64,000 bases of DNA from Serinus canaria (GCF_022539315.1 NC_066326.1:6836601-6900600), one strand, 5' to 3'; shown: positions 13,331 through 26,185, numbered from the stretch's first letter. Made by a program: numbers and translations. Notes: a model not told the origin generated them from the sequence alone.

Positions 13331-16300
13331 CCACTCTTTGCTGTCTGTTGCCACCATGCCCCAACCCAGCACAGAGTATCCAAGACCCACACAGGCACTA
13401 ACTGCCCTTAGAGCCTCTCATTGCTCTGTTGCTTTATTCTTAACATGCTTGGTCACATCGTGCCAGAACCCCTGTTCATGCCTCTCCTGTGTGTGTGTGC
13501 AGAGTTACAGACACTTCTAAAATCACACACTGCACTGTAGAGCTGGAATTTCATCAGTCTAGTCATGGAGCACCTGAGCTGGAGCTTTTCCACATCAGGA
13601 AAAGTGAGCTCTGCCCTGCCCAGGTAAGGCCAGGAACAGGCAGCACCACCAAAGGCCCTTTGGACCATGCTACTGCTTTGGTGGTCACTCCACATTTGGA
13701 AAAGTTAATTAATAATATTAAAGTGTCCATCCCACCTGTGCTGCAGAGAAAGCCTCAATCAAGGCAGCAGAGGTGTCCAAGAAGGCTGGAGTCTGACAGA
13801 GGGGCTGGAGCCCCAGCTGAGAGAACAGTCAGCCTACCTGGAGCTGCTGCTGTGCACAGGGAATATTAAGATAGGCTGCCCGTTTGCCAACAGGGATTCT
13901 CACATTTCCCTCTCAATCTTTATTTAAATTTGGGAAGACAGAAAATTAACAAAGTCTGAGATCTATAACTGGAAACCATTTGTTTTTCTTGTGGAAATGG
14001 AACATTTCCTAATGAACTTCCCCTCCCCCTGTGCCACTCAGATCCGGATGCAAACATTGCTGTGAGTTTATCAATCTGGGCTTGTTTCACGCAGTTTGCA
14101 ATGCTAATGAGTAAACCAATTTTGACATATTATGTAAGCCAGTTTCTGAAACAGAGATTCTTGGCAGGCCAAATGTAAACACAGACACCCTCTTGCATCC
14201 AATTTAAATGAGCATGTTGCTGAAAGCACTAAGGGCTTGATTCTGTTGACTTATTCCTGATTTACTCCAGTGGGAAAAAAAAAAAAAGGTGGGGGGGAGA
14301 AGAGAAAGAAAACTAACAAAAATACCCCTTCAATTGAATTCCTAGTGCAGCAGCAATTTGCAAAATGGATCTAATTTTGTACCAAGGAAACGTGCTGGAA
14401 TAAGCTAATACAGGGTGGTGACTTGGGCACTGTGTGAGCATCAGCACAGCACACGCCTGGGAGCACACATGCCATTCCAGATGGAACTGAGGGGGGAGAT
14501 GACAGCTCTCCTCTCCCTCATCCCCCCAAGCCAAAATTAGGTCCAGGTAGTGGCCCCCGGGTTGGACCAGCCCCAGAAGGTGACTCCTTCCAGCCTCTTG
14601 CTCTTCCACCAGAGCTTTGCAGAAGGATGATGCCTATGGGAGCAGCAGTCACAGCCCAAGAGCAGCACCAGCTGTTTGGAGCTGCCCCTGTCCCTCACAC
14701 AAGGGCCAGTAGGAAATCAGACCATGCAGGAATATTTGCTCTAGCAGACACTAAAAGTCTGAACTTCACCAGCACACGTCCAGGCGTCAAAACCCCACGC
14801 ACCACTCACTACCTTGTCCACCTGGCTCAACCTGGCAATAGCCCCCAACACAGAAAGTCAGCCACTGATTAATGGATGACATCCACCTTTTAAAGAATAG
14901 CACCAGGAAAACATGCTGGAAGGCACCCACTTTGGATAGCAACCAGCAGAACAACTCCCAGTGACACAGGGATGTGCTGAAAGTCACAGGCTCAGATGTA
15001 GGGGGAGAAAACAAAAGAGAGGGGATACGTTTTTAAAAGCTCCCCCCAAAAAAAGCCTCTGCTGGAGAGATGAACAGGATTTTATTAAAGCGAGGAAGGG
15101 CTGAAATCAAATCCTTCATTTGCACTTTTCCCAGCACCATCTGGAGCACTTGCATCTGCCAAAAGCACGGAGCATTTCTTCAGCCAGGAGAGCCAAAGGG
15201 GACAGAGGCAAACCTGGAGGTGGCCTTTGCCCTGCTATCAGCTCCGGGCACCTCCACAGTGCCTTAAAACTGAAACACATGTGTGAAGCTGAACTGTGAT
15301 GCTCCTGCCATGACAGAGTAAAAGCAATACAATCAGAGACATGCTGTGCTGTGGGGTTGGGTGTGCTGCTACAGAATGTATTTCTTGAGGGTCAGAGATC
15401 CCACCAGGCACCAGAGCTGCTAAACATCACCTTAGATTAAATTCCCTGCATAACATCACAACCAGGATAGCATTTCTCATACCTGGATCTTTTACATGGC
15501 AAGGTAAAGGAGAGCAAAAGGAAGAATACTTTTAATCTCCCAGTAAATATCCCATCTTGAGCTTTCAGTGGTGAAAGCAAACCTGAGAGTTCCTCCCTTT
15601 GTGCTGTGCTGCACTTTTAAGCTATGATCATAAGCAGCCAAATGCCACACATTTGTTGGCTCATTAAGTTTCACCCTGCAAGTTTAACAACTGTGTATTT
15701 CTAAAGTAATTCACGTTTTTATGCCATAAGAGAAAACTTACAGCTGTCTAGACACAGAGGAAAAAAAAAAAAAAAAGGACAGTGCTTGAAAGGAGGGCAG
15801 CAGACAAGGAAGCATCACTTGGGATGTGAACAACAGGGACATGAGATGCCTGTACAGCCCCAGCACTGCAGGGCACAAATCCCAGCACTGCAGGGCTGTG
15901 GAAGAGCAGCAAAGACTGGGAAGAGAAGATGCCCCGCAGATCTGAGGGACCTCACAGATTTTTGTGCAAGTCCAGCTCTTTGCCAGCCAACAAACACCCC
16001 CACTACTCACTCTGCCATCCCAGCACGGAGCCCAAGGTGGGAGCAAAGCCCAGAATCACATCACAGCATGGGCTCCCATCCCAGCAGGGAGATGAAGGCA
16101 GCAAGCAACCAGTGCAGACTGATGTGCCATAGCACCTCCTCCATCCCTTCTGCTTATCTACACCTGGCACATTACAGTAACAGAAAGGTAAATGGGGATT
16201 TAATTCCTAACATCTCATTTTTTACTGTAATTTTAAATGGTTTGAAATAACTCCTGTGGTTAGAAGTCCAACTGTTATTCAATTTGGAAAGCCCTCACTG

Positions 16301-17190
16301 TCCACTCAAGCATCCCCTGGATATCTCATGCTCAGAAGAGTATGACTGCCATTCCCTCATTCCTAGTGCTTTCTGCATTTTTTAAACATTTTCCCATTTT
16401 TGCATGTCTTAAATACCAGATACTAAAACCACATAAAGAACAATCAGAAGGCCAAATGGATACTGACTGGATGATGAAAACAGCACGAAATAAAAGAGAA
16501 TCAGATTATTTTCTGTTGTAATTTTTATAGCTATTTAACAGGAAGAACGGAAAAATCTAATTACTGTCAACTGTAAGTTTTCAGCTACCCAGCCAGCACT
16601 GCGCTGTTATTAAACTACTGTATAATTGCCTCTTTTACTCTGCTTCCCACAGAAGTTGTGTTATTTCACTCATAGTTAAACTCATAATATTGGCTTCATA
16701 ACTAATCCTGTCAATCGAAATCCCCGGGGGCTGGTGCAAGGATAAAAATAGCAAGGAGTTGTTTCTTCCCTCAGTTTTTTTCAAAGGCCATTTCTGCAGG
16801 CACTGGGGCTGCAGCTGCCAAGGTGCCACCACTGGCCTGTGATTGCCGCTCCTACAACTCAAAGGAGCACAGAGGGGAGGGACAGGTCCTTCCAGCAGGA
16901 GATTTCCATGTGCTGTGTCCATCCCAGGAAAGGCCAATCCTGCCCACCTCTCTCTCCTGACCCAGGCAGCTCAATTGAGGTATTTGATGTTGCATAGTTG
17001 AACCTGACCTCCAAGCCCAGCTGTGACTTCCTCCCAGCCCTGAGGTTGAGGTGACACTAACAAAGCCTAAAAGCACAGGTTTGCTCCTTCCCCAAACACT
17101 GGGACAGAGTCTCCCATAAAAAACCCCACCAAGACACCCAGCTACCTGTTCAAGAATCAAAGATGCACACTAAAATGTCAAATGTCTGTT
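13331..17190. other. Unique noncoding DNA with several poly-A runs
   Basis: No gene is recognised. Homopolymer runs include A13 at 14275-14287, followed closely by a G-rich GGTGGGGGGG tract, and A16 at 15761-15776. No polyadenylation signal or retroposed body was identified upstream of either. Overlapping frames of up to 154 codons near 15.8-16.2 kb lack domains and are open on both strands. The CpG-poor AT-rich stretch at 16.4-16.7 kb shows nothing definite. Confidence 0.55.
15859..15896 (+). repeat. 16-bp direct repeat, 22-bp period
   Basis: CCCAGCACTGCAGGGC occurs at 15859-15874 and again exactly at 15881-15896, separated by six bases. This is a short perfect local duplication in a GC-rich patch. 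Each copy includes the near-palindrome CTGCAG. It is probably a slippage or microhomology product. Confidence 0.85.
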
Positions 17191-17240
17191 GGCCTCCAGG
17201 ATCTTAAAGGTCTTTTCCAGACTAAATGATGCTGTTCTTC
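17191..17240 (+). mobile_element. CR1 LINE 3'-end fragment, plus strand
   Basis: The segment containing 'ggatcttaaaggtctttt' followed by 'ccagactaaatgatgctgtt' closely matches the extreme 3' end of avian CR1 elements, where a 'gatctt-aaggtc-ttccaac' block precedes short terminal direct repeats of the ATTCTATG type. The terminal repeats are decayed here. Only about 50 bases are recognisable; upstream sequence may be the more diverged body of the same insertion. Confidence 0.6.
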
Positions 17241-18800
17241 TCTAAGCTGAGTACAATTTGTCTATGCACGAATAGGAAACTGCAAAAAGCACCAGATTTT
17301 CAGCCATCCAAATAGTTACACTCTGTCCAAAGCCTTGTTTGTTTCCTGTACATCCTGGATTGATGTCCCTTGCTAATTCATGGCGTGGTCCTTTCCTGGA
17401 GATGGCACTGGGTTTGCTGCAGAAGACAAAGGCAGGGTCTCCTGCTCCTCCAGCATGTCCTTCCTTCCCTGTGGGATACTCCTCTTGCCCAGGACACAGA
17501 GGGCCTAAACTCACTGTTCAGCTCAGCTTTGGGATGAGGTGGTAGGGCTGGAAGTGGTGAGGGAAGACAGATTTGACCTCACACTCAGCCCTACAATCTG
17601 TCTCTCTGGAGACAACAACCCTGTGCTGGGGTTGCTCTCTTGTGGGCACGCACAGAAACTGCTGAGAGCTGGCAAGGAAAAGATGGGAAACAACACATTT
17701 CCCAAAGTGGTGTCCCAGAGGAAGGTGTCCATGCCAGGAAGGACCCAGTGCCAGGGCTCTGCATGCACCTGGACCAGCTCCAGAGTCATCCCTTTTGCCT
17801 GGAGGAGTCCCTCCCTGTGCTGGGGCTGACACACACAGACAAGAGCACAGAGCACATCAGCACACTCACTGCACCACCAGGTCCATGTGGGAATCATGGG
17901 AGACTGGTTCATCTGAGGTGTTTTTCCTCCAGGGAGAACCATCACCCCACCTACTACAGCCAGAGCCAGGGGTACAGCATCCCAACCTTCACTCAGCCTG
18001 CTCCTGGAGCCATCCTTGGGATGGACAACAGCAGTGTCCATCAACACAGGAGTGAGAGAAACAGAACATCAGTTTTAAAATGTGTTTAAAAAAAAAAAAA
18101 ATTGCTAACCCTTTCTCCCACCCCACAGCAAGGATGGACCAGCCCCAGCACAATGTTCTGCAGCCACACAGGAAACTACTTCTTCCCATGCAAGCCTCAG
18201 ACACCCTGACCAGAAGTCCAGAGGGGCCCCAGGGTTAAAAATCCCTTGTGTGAACTGTGAGAGCCCTCAGAGAAGACAGCTCTTTCCTGAGTTGCATTAC
18301 TCTGTTCTCCCCCCATCACTAAACTTGCTTCACTTTAAGACAAGAAGATGGAAAAATAATTTTTGCCATTGCTTGGGCTGCCAAGCAGCACCACAGTGCT
18401 CCCAGGCAAACCAGGAGAGCTCCCACATCCAGCCTGGAGAGCCCTGGTGCTCCCAAGGGTTGGGGACTGCCTTGGCTGACAGAGCTCTCTGACAGAGAGT
18501 AGAGATTTACAATAAACATGGCCCAGCACAGTGATAGATTTCTCACCCATGGTGTTTGTGCAAATGAACCCTCAGGCTGACAGACCTGCCTGCTAGAAAG
18601 CTGCAAAGACACAGAAACTGTGTTGTGGCCAAAGTCACCCTAGTGGTGGCCCTGTCAATGAACTGCCACCTCCCTGCCAGCAAGCACAGCCCACAGCCTC
18701 AGCTGTGCCAGGCATGGCAAGGACAGAGGAGGGAAGCACCAACACACCAGGGTTGAAGCAAACCCACCAGTGTGACTGAGAACTGTCCCTGTGTCCAGGT
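17241..18800. other. GC-rich noncoding stretch with dense chance frames
   Basis: The 17.5-18.05 kb part is GC-rich and holds frames of 174 codons (minus strand, 17523-18047) and 149 codons (plus strand, 17640-18089) that overlap each other. Neither shows a family motif, and both strands being open is expected from stop-codon-poor composition. A14 at 18088-18101 ends this block but lacks an upstream AATAAA. A retroposed transcript is possible but unsupported. Confidence 0.5.
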
Positions 18801-18804
18801 ACAG

Positions 18805-18835
18805 GAGGAGAGTCAGGGACAAATGAGGAAAACTG
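18805..18835 (-). mobile_element. Possible MIR-like SINE scrap, minus strand
   Basis: A block resembling the minus-strand MIR signature (ACAAATGAGGAAAACTGAGG) is present. This corresponds to the 'cctcagtttcctcatctgt' part of the SINE when read on the other strand. Similarity does not extend convincingly either way, so it may be chance. Confidence 0.25.
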
Positions 18836-21165
18836 AGGCTGCCAGGCACAAGAGCAGCAAAATCTCCTATTGTTCCTACAAGTGTTGGTGATGGCACAGC
18901 ACACAGAGGAGCTCACAGGGACAAAACAGATCTGGTGGCATGAGCCAGCTGGCCTCAGTGGAGGTGACAATGTCTATGTCCCCTCTTTGGATGCTCAGCC
19001 AGGTCCTCAAGGAGAACATGGCAAAGCAATCACTCTTATAAACACAGGCCTTAATATCAAGAACATTCTTGGGGTCTGATTCTTCAAAGATTCAAAACCT
19101 GCCAGAGCACCCAATCTTCCTCCATCTCCTTTTGATTATACTGCTTGTGGTGTGCTCATTTAAAATTGTCAACTTTTCATCCTCAAAGAAGAGGAACGAG
19201 AGTCCCAGGCTGTCCTGTGATCCTCATGAAGTGACACTGTGTTTTGATGAATTCCCATCAAACAGCAGTAGATCCTTCAGGATGAATCTGGAAGAGGAGA
19301 GCACAGGTTGTGTAAACAGTGGGTAAATCAAGGCCAGCCCAACTTTCCCATTTGCACAGTAACTCAAAGATGCAAGAAAACGTGTGCAAGGGTCTCTGTA
19401 TTCCCCAAATTAAAGTACTATGGATAAAAGGATGAAAATATATTTCAATTGACACATTGGTCAGGGAAAAATGAAAAGGAAGTACATTACTGCTTCCATA
19501 AGTTCTAATTATCAGTGGATTTTAGATACAAGAGCAAAGCATTCATCTTGCTACCTATTTTTCACTAAACATAGTTCAATCAGAGAAGCCATCAACTTTC
19601 CTAGATGGAAGTAATTAAGGAGAGCACAGGCTGTTGTGCTTGCAGTGGAGACAGGAGCCTTCCCCTTGGCAAATCATATGCTCCCTGATGCATCAAACCC
19701 ACCAAAAGCTTTCAGCCAGCTGTTAGCCCAAGGCTTGTTCCCAGATGTGGGGCACTCTGCTGCTCCAGCAATCAACCCCCCCACTGCTCCAGCTCCATGG
19801 GATGTGCAAATCCCTCTCCCCTACATAACTGCACCCATTATGAGAACAAAACACAGCTGCTTCTGAGAAGGGCACACCACTGACCTGCCCATGTGCCAGC
19901 GTACAGGGGAGAGGAGATGTCTGTGTGTGCCCATCTCATTCTGCACTCAGCTCTGTAATGGACGGACTTCTAGTCACACCTTAAGAAGGAGATGGGACCA
20001 CTGAAGGAGATGGGACCATAACCAGGGACCACTGAAGAAACTCCAAATGGAAAGCAAAGCTTTCAGGAAAGCAAGGGTTGGACCATGTGGTGAAAGGTTC
20101 CACCTCTCCAACTGATGTCCCCAAAAGTGCAAGTGTGGGATGCTGTGCTGGAGACATCTTCAGTTCTGTCTGAGACATGTTGCCTACTGTGTGTCACCAG
20201 GGTATCCTGTATTGTCCCAATGCTCAGAAAAATCAGTCATGCCCCTAACAGAAAACAACACAGCCAGTGCAAACACCAGGCAATGTCTTACCTGAATCAC
20301 CACCAGCAAGGCTTCAGGAAGGTCAGGGGCTGAGGTACTGCATTTCCCCTCTGAACGAAGGTGAGTGGTGCATCTTTTGTCTCACACTAGGCAGCCACAC
20401 AGGTGCTTCAGGCTGACCTTCCCTGTGGCTCGCAGAAGACTGTCCTTGTCCAACCAGCAGAGGCTTTCTGTGCAAACCACCTCACTGTCCTTGGGCTTTT
20501 GCACATTTTGTGTGGGTGAGATTCAAGTTTTGGTTATTATTTCTTGAAATGAGAACCCCCCCTGCCCCAGAAGCAGCACTTGGTTTACATGGAAGACAAC
20601 ATTCTCCCACACGTCATTTCCATTAAAGTATTCCACAAAAGTCTGGGTGTTTAGTACATGCTTGTTGGCAATTTATGCAAATCTAGTCTACAAATAATCT
20701 TGACAAATAATGCTAAGAGTGAATTTGAGCTGAGGCTGTCTGAGATCACAGGTGTTGGTTAGGTTATCAGACACAGTGGGTGGCATGTTAATGTGTTCAT
20801 GTCCTAACTAGTGGGTATAAGTGAGAGGCTTGATCTACAACTGAAAGAAAAAACTGAAAGAAAAATTGAATATAGAGCACAACAGATATTGCTGAACAGA
20901 TTCGCATGTGGGCACTTGATTTATCACAATGCCTACATAAATATGTATGGAGCAACTGTTTCAGAGAGGCCCCATGCATGGACAAGCCTGTAAAATAACT
21001 TTTCTGATCTAAATATTAAAATTGGCCCTTGGCAAGTAATATAAGTAATAGTCTCTTACAAAATCACTGTTTCAATTAATTTTACTGGCACCACCTTTAT
21101 CTGTGCAAGAAGGAGAGAGAAGCATCAAACAGGCCTGAAAGCCACCAAAATAAATTCAGAGTTAT
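18836..21165. other. Unique noncoding DNA, no gene recognised
   Basis: This is mixed-composition sequence with only short frames and no recognised domain, RNA gene or repeat family, apart from the small local duplication at 19985-20037. A copy of the octamer-type motif ATGCAAAT lies at 20675-20682. Confidence 0.55.
19985..20037 (+). repeat. Local tandem duplication, about 18-bp unit with a partial third copy
   Basis: The unit GAAGGAGATGGGACCACT at about 19985 is followed immediately by a near copy ending in ATA. A partial copy, GGGACCACTGAAG, lies at about 20025-20037. The structure suggests stepwise slippage duplication. Confidence 0.85.
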
Positions 21166-21169
21166 TTTC

Positions 21170-21255
21170 AAGGGGTCTGCTTGTCTCACAATTAAGAAAA
21201 TGCACCACGAGATGGAAAAACAGGTTTAAGTCCCATCTCTGCTAGGGTCTAATTT
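21170..21255 (+). mobile_element. Possible ancient tRNA-derived SINE (MIR/CORE-SINE-like)
   Basis: The stretch has a tRNA-like layout: an A-box-like region around 'cacaattaagaaaatgc', then a B-box-like GGTTTAAGTCC that continues as 'catctctgct', as in MIR-type SINEs. About 20 bases later 'tttttatctgtag' resembles the 'cctcatctgtaaa' block of the same family, implying an internal deletion. Divergence is high, and I rank this as a plausible relic rather than a certainty. Confidence 0.4.
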
Positions 21256-22733
21256 TTATCTGTAGAAAAGTAGGATGTATTTCTTGCAGCAAGCACAAAG
21301 CATTTTCTCTTACTTCAACAAACAATCATTTTTTCTGAGCAGTTATACCAAACAACTTACATTTTTTGCACCCTCTAGTAGCTCTGCTTTACTGCAATTG
21401 TCATTGTTAAAAAAAACCTCAACAAAATAAAAAAAAAAGTACCTTTCCCCTTCCTTAAACCTATTAGAAATGTCATTCACATTACCCTGTGGAAGTGAAT
21501 TGAACAATTCCCAACAGCCACTCAAAAAATACATAATCACCATAATTACTGGTGGCATCTAATTAACATTCAGCTTCCTCTCTACAGCAGCTACAGCTGG
21601 ACAATCCATTTATTTCAACCTAAAACTAATGCTCTCCTAATTATTTTCCATCTGACTGAGCAGCCCACCTGTGCCCGTTTCCACCGACGGCTCCGTCTGG
21701 CACAGCCTGGTGAGCTCAGCCTGGAGCAGCCTTGCTAACAACTGCCCCATGCAAACACAGAGACCTGCTCCCACTAATTACACAGCTCCTGGCTCTGTCA
21801 GCCTGCTTCACCAGGATTCACAGAAAAAGAAAAAAAAGGAAAGGCAAAGCAGCTGCAAAAGGCTGCAGCCACCCCAAGGGATATTGTGCTCTGGGTTTGA
21901 CAGGATGGGGTAGAGGATAAATGAGCCCATAAAATGCACGTGCCTCTGGTTTGATGCTGTTTGATTCTATCTTGCAGAAGGGCATGGGGTCAGGGTGGGC
22001 ACACCAGTGGTCCAAAAGCCTGGCACATCCTGGTGCTGGTCTCCAGGCTGGGGAAAACCCTCTGCTGCCACCTTTGTTCTCCATCCCTGGCCACTGTTGC
22101 AGCAACAGGAACAAAACTGCTCAACCCAAATACTATTTTAAAAATAAAGACAGCTAGGGATTACACAGATATAGCAGCCTGCTTTTATGAACTGCTTGGC
22201 ATCAGTCACTCTGAATAAAATGAAGTACATGCAAATCTCATGATACCTCAGTTGTTTCAGTCTACTCCTAGCCCTTTCCACCCTCATATCACTCATCAGG
22301 CAACTTTTTAATTCACTTTCATTTTTCAGACATGCATCACCTCTTGTTAGGAAAAATAATGCCTGCTGTTGCCATCTAGATGAGCTCCAACTTATTAGCT
22401 CTGTTTCTTTTCGAAAACTTATTTTCTTTTTTGCTCGCTCCTCTCTCTCTTTGCTATTATGTTTCTACTTGTATTATTTCAGCCTGTAATGATTGTAGCA
22501 CTCCTAGGAATGATGATCTGCAAAATTATCTTGTAATTGCATTCATATTTGAACTTTCATCATTACAACTAAATACATAAAGGGGGATGAGAAGGAAACT
22601 GACAGTTACTGGGGGAAGCTCTTGGCTGAACTTCTCCTGAACTCAGGAATTACTAACGCCTCTTTCTTTCCCTTCGCCCCCACATTGATTTGTCAGCTCT
22701 AGGGTGAATCTCTGAAGGCACCAAGAGGCCTCT

Positions 22734-22778
22734 GCTCAGCATGGCCAGCTGGGCTCACAAAACCCACAGTGACACAGT
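22734..22778 (+). repeat. 45-bp repeat, copy 1 (partner at 24997-25041)
   Basis: The segment beginning GCTCAGCATGGCCAGCTGGG matches 24997-25041 at 42 of 45 positions, in the same orientation and 2.26 kb apart. Flanks do not obviously match. It is too similar to be chance. It is either a short dispersed repeat family I do not recognise or a small local duplication. Confidence 0.8.
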
Positions 22779-24583
22779 GTTTACCCCAGTCAAAGTGGGC
22801 AAGACAAGTTAATGATGTTCAAAACCAGTGGGGAGAAGGAAGGAGCTCAGACAGCACAATCCTGTAGACTTCACTTGCTTCAGAGACCAAGGAGAAAAAC
22901 GCAGCAGGTCAAGAGAGGTCTTAAGAGTTGTCAGAGATGGCCTGAGCATCCAGAGGAAAAAACAAATCAGTGCATGCATATTGGAAGGTTATTTATGCAA
23001 TAGTCAGGTATTTTTTCCTTCACCAAGGAAAGAACTCCAAGCACCAGCTAAGGGCAGAAATTCAGTATCTTCAGGCTGTGCCTACAAACTTCTCCCCTCT
23101 TCGTCACCTGCTGAGCAGCGAAGTGCCTCCAAATGGAATTGTCCAGACTTCCCCAAACAAATTTTCAGTTCCACAAAAGATAACTTAATCCTGGCAGCTG
23201 ACCTGCAAAACTTTTAAGATATGGCTACAGGGAGAGGACCAAATTTTATGAAAATGCCCAAGTTCTTACCAGTGCAAACCAAGCTTAGATGGATCAGAGA
23301 ACTGAAGTCCCAGAATTTGCTAAACTCAAGAGCTGCCCATGTTGTCCAGGAGCACTCAAGTTTGAAGGACTAACTGCAAACCAGTGTATTTTTCTTTGCA
23401 ATTTTCCAGAAAATCATTTAACACAGTTAACACAAAGATCTCCAGCCAGAGAACATTGCTAAGATTCCCTAGGTGAACACCTTACATCTCATTTACCCTC
23501 CTGGTGAAGCCCAGGTTTGCAGACACCTGGTTTTTGGGCAGCTGGGCTCCCCATACCAGCCAGGCTCACACCTCCTGCTGCACATTCTCTCTCCTGGAAA
23601 GGGCACTCAAAGCACCAAGGAAAGAGCCCTTGCAAACCCCAGAGGTTTTCAACTGGCCCAGCAGAGAAGGAGGGATGGGTGGATTCTCGGGTGTCTGGTT
23701 GCACAAACACCATCTCTGCAAGCACTCTCAGCAGGGGCAGGGTGGGACTTGGGAGGTTCCATTTATATTTTTTAATTTACTTTTATAAAACTTCCAGAAA
23801 TGCAGATTCTTTGAAACCCCACTATCCTACCCCATCAAGTTGACGCTGTCCAGCAGGTTCACAATGTATTAGTACCCCTTGTTATGTTGCAGGGTGCCAG
23901 CCACAACCAAATTATTTCATCTGATGCTTGAAGACAGGACTTATAGATGATAAAACAAACATCTCCTTCAAACAAATAGCCCTCTCCACAAGCCAAGCAG
24001 GTAGCAACTTCTCACTTCCAACCTCAGCTAGCACTCACTTGCACTTATAATTGCTTTTAGCCTCTTCTTGAGGCAATTAACTCCATAGCCACCCCCCTGA
24101 CACCTTCTCACTCCAGAAAGCAGTTCCCAGTTCACTGCCACAGGGCTCTGCATTTGGATCTCAAGCTTCTGTCTTTATTCCCTTTCCTCTGCAGGGCTCT
24201 GCATGTGTTTGTGTCTGGGCATGTGTTTTCTCACCCTGATGAATTCATTATTTATGGGGCTGAAAGAGCAAAGCTGCTGAAATCATTTAGCTCTTCTGCA
24301 TGTCTCCCAAAGGCATAACAAACATAATGGGAAAGCAAATACCAGGCTAAGCTGGGTTGTTTGAGGGAGAGCTCAGAAATGAACGTGGGGGTGCTGTGCA
24401 GCAGGTATGCCAGTACATGCCAAGCTTTCCTGCCTGGCATGGGGCTAAATCCCTCCTGTCCTGTTCCAGCTGCTCGTGGGGATGCCCAGAGCAGCCTGGA
24501 CCAGCACAGGTCGGTGTGCTCCAAGGGATGCTCTGTGTTCCCTGGCTCACTGAGGTGTTCAGCTCTACCAGATCTGGCAAATG

Positions 24584-24597
24584 GCACTAGAGGGCAG
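24584..24597 (+). promoter_or_regulatory. Candidate CTCF-binding site
   Basis: GCACTAGAGGGCAG fits the CTCF core consensus CCASYAGRKGGCRS at 13 of 14 positions; only the first base differs. CTCF sites of this form mark insulators and chromatin-loop anchors. Occupancy depends on methylation and context and cannot be inferred from sequence alone. Confidence 0.45.
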
Positions 24598-24996
24598 AGC
24601 TGTTTACCCTCAGCATATCTGAGACAAGGAAAAACCCCACGACTTTCAGGCAGCTCCTGAATTCTCCACAGTCCTGTCCAACACCAAAAGCCTGTTAATA
24701 CACAAAAGCCACCAAATACATTTCCACTCACAGCCACAAGCACAGGCATCAGTGAGCCAGCTGAGAGCCTGCAGTTCCTTGCTCTGTCTTTACTAAGACT
24801 GAAGTCCTGGAGATGTGTGACAGCCTCTTGCCACGGCAGCAGCAGCTCTGCCTGGGCCTGCCCTGGCTCTCTGCATTCCGGGGTGCACAGGGCAAGACAA
24901 ATAACACAGGTCCCTCGACAGCAGTGGGAGGTAACAAAGCCTGTTCTCTTCCTGTCACTGATGCAGACAAAAAGGCTTTACTCATCAGGAAGCTCA

Positions 24997-25041
24997 GCTC
25001 AGCATGGCCAGCTGGGTTCATAAAAGCCACAGTGACACAGT
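24997..25041 (+). repeat. 45-bp repeat, copy 2 (partner at 22734-22778)
   Basis: This is the second copy of the segment described at 22734-22778, differing at three positions (two C/T changes and one C/G). Sequence homology ends within a few bases of the block on both sides. Confidence 0.8.
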
Positions 25042-26029
25042 AGGTTTGATCACAGAGACCAGAAATTATGGACCATGCTGACACTCTGCTGCCCAGGCTT
25101 GCTGCTAAGCACCTCAACAGATGGAAAGTGCTTCCAAGCAGGTAAAACCAAGGTTATAGCTTTTGTTCTGAGTAGATGACCAGAGGCTGAGAGAATCTCT
25201 GTAGGCGGGCAAACAGTACTCCTTGAATGCACATCTACCCCATGAACCACAGGATTTACATTCCAGAGAGCACCTCCAACAGCCACCACTACATTTCCTG
25301 GACCTCAGGGCACTGCACTTGGCTCAGGAGGGGTGGGAGGGACTGTAATTCCCAAAATTGGCACTCTTGTGCTGTTACATGCAAAGGTTTTTGGATGGTA
25401 TACATTTGCTAACTCAACAGACTCTTCCACAGTGTCCCTGGTACTGAGAGCTCCCTTGGATGAGGATTATGGCTCCAAGAACCCCACTCCAAATCACTCA
25501 TAAATACTTTTCTTATTATTTCCCCAGTGCACACAGTGTGCTTTTCTTTATTATTCTCAAGATCAGTCATCCTCCAGGCCTGTTTATTGTTGAGTAAGGA
25601 AGCAAAGGAGTCTTGCCCCAAAAAGTCACTGCTCCTTCCAGAGTCTAAGGAACTTGATGATGAAGTACCACACTGCACCATATCCCAGCTCTGCTGCCAA
25701 TGAGGGTTCTTCATAACAAAATCTCTTGAGAGGGCAAGGAAAATACCTGCAAAATATAACTCAGGCCACAGTGCATTAATGGCTTGGGCAACAGCTTACA
25801 ATAATGTTGGCTACCTTAATAGCATGAAAAAAAAGGTCTATTAATATTTAAAGAGAAGGAAGGAAATAATACTGGTTTCAGGTCTCAGTCACATTTTGTC
25901 CCTTGCCACAACCACTTTATTCCACATCTCTTCCTCCTGGGCACACCCTGCATCATCTTCTTTGCAGAGCAAAGGCAGTGCATTGTCTTATTTTTGTGCA
26001 GAATTTGATTTCAAAGTCATCATTGCAAA

Positions 26030-26185
26030 GAGGGTTGAAAGGACCCTCAGAGCAGAGGCCAGGCAGCTCTATCTATTCTGGCAGATGTTTATCTAACTTC
26101 TGACTCCCAGTGACTGCAACTCCACAACTTCCTGGGGCAAAACTACCCCAGTGCTTCTCCATCTGCTTCTTAAAATTGTATATCC
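26030..26185 (-). mobile_element. CR1 LINE fragment, minus strand, older copy
   Basis: Plus-strand text such as 'atctaacttctgactcccag', then 'tccacaacttcctggggc' and 'ccccagtgcttctcc', matches the antisense layout of the CR1 ORF2 C-terminal region. The minus-strand frame gives TGVVLPQEVVELQSLGV, a degraded form of the CR1 LPREVVESPSLEV motif. The copy is truncated and diverged from the one at 13.1 kb, suggesting a different and older subfamily. Confidence 0.68.

Larger units (their letters stand above)
21256..26029. other. Unique noncoding DNA, no gene recognised
   Basis: No coding region is supportable; frames reach 165 codons near 24.25-24.75 kb without a domain. Two homologous 45-bp segments (22734-22778 and 24997-25041) and a CTCF-like site (24584-24597) are annotated separately. 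An octamer-type ATGCAAAT is at 22229-22236. Confidence 0.55.

Noticed and set aside
13204..13398. 64-codon minus-strand frame as a host gene
   Set aside because: Its C-terminal half is the CR1 ORF2 C-terminus, so it belongs to a transposon relic and not to a host protein.
17523..18047. 174-codon minus-strand frame
   Set aside because: It overlaps an equally open 149-codon plus-strand frame in GC-rich DNA, with no recognised domain, no splice context and no family resemblance.
24252..24749. 165-codon minus-strand frame
   Set aside because: No domain; plus-strand frames of 77-99 codons overlap it. It is consistent with chance in a GC-richer segment.
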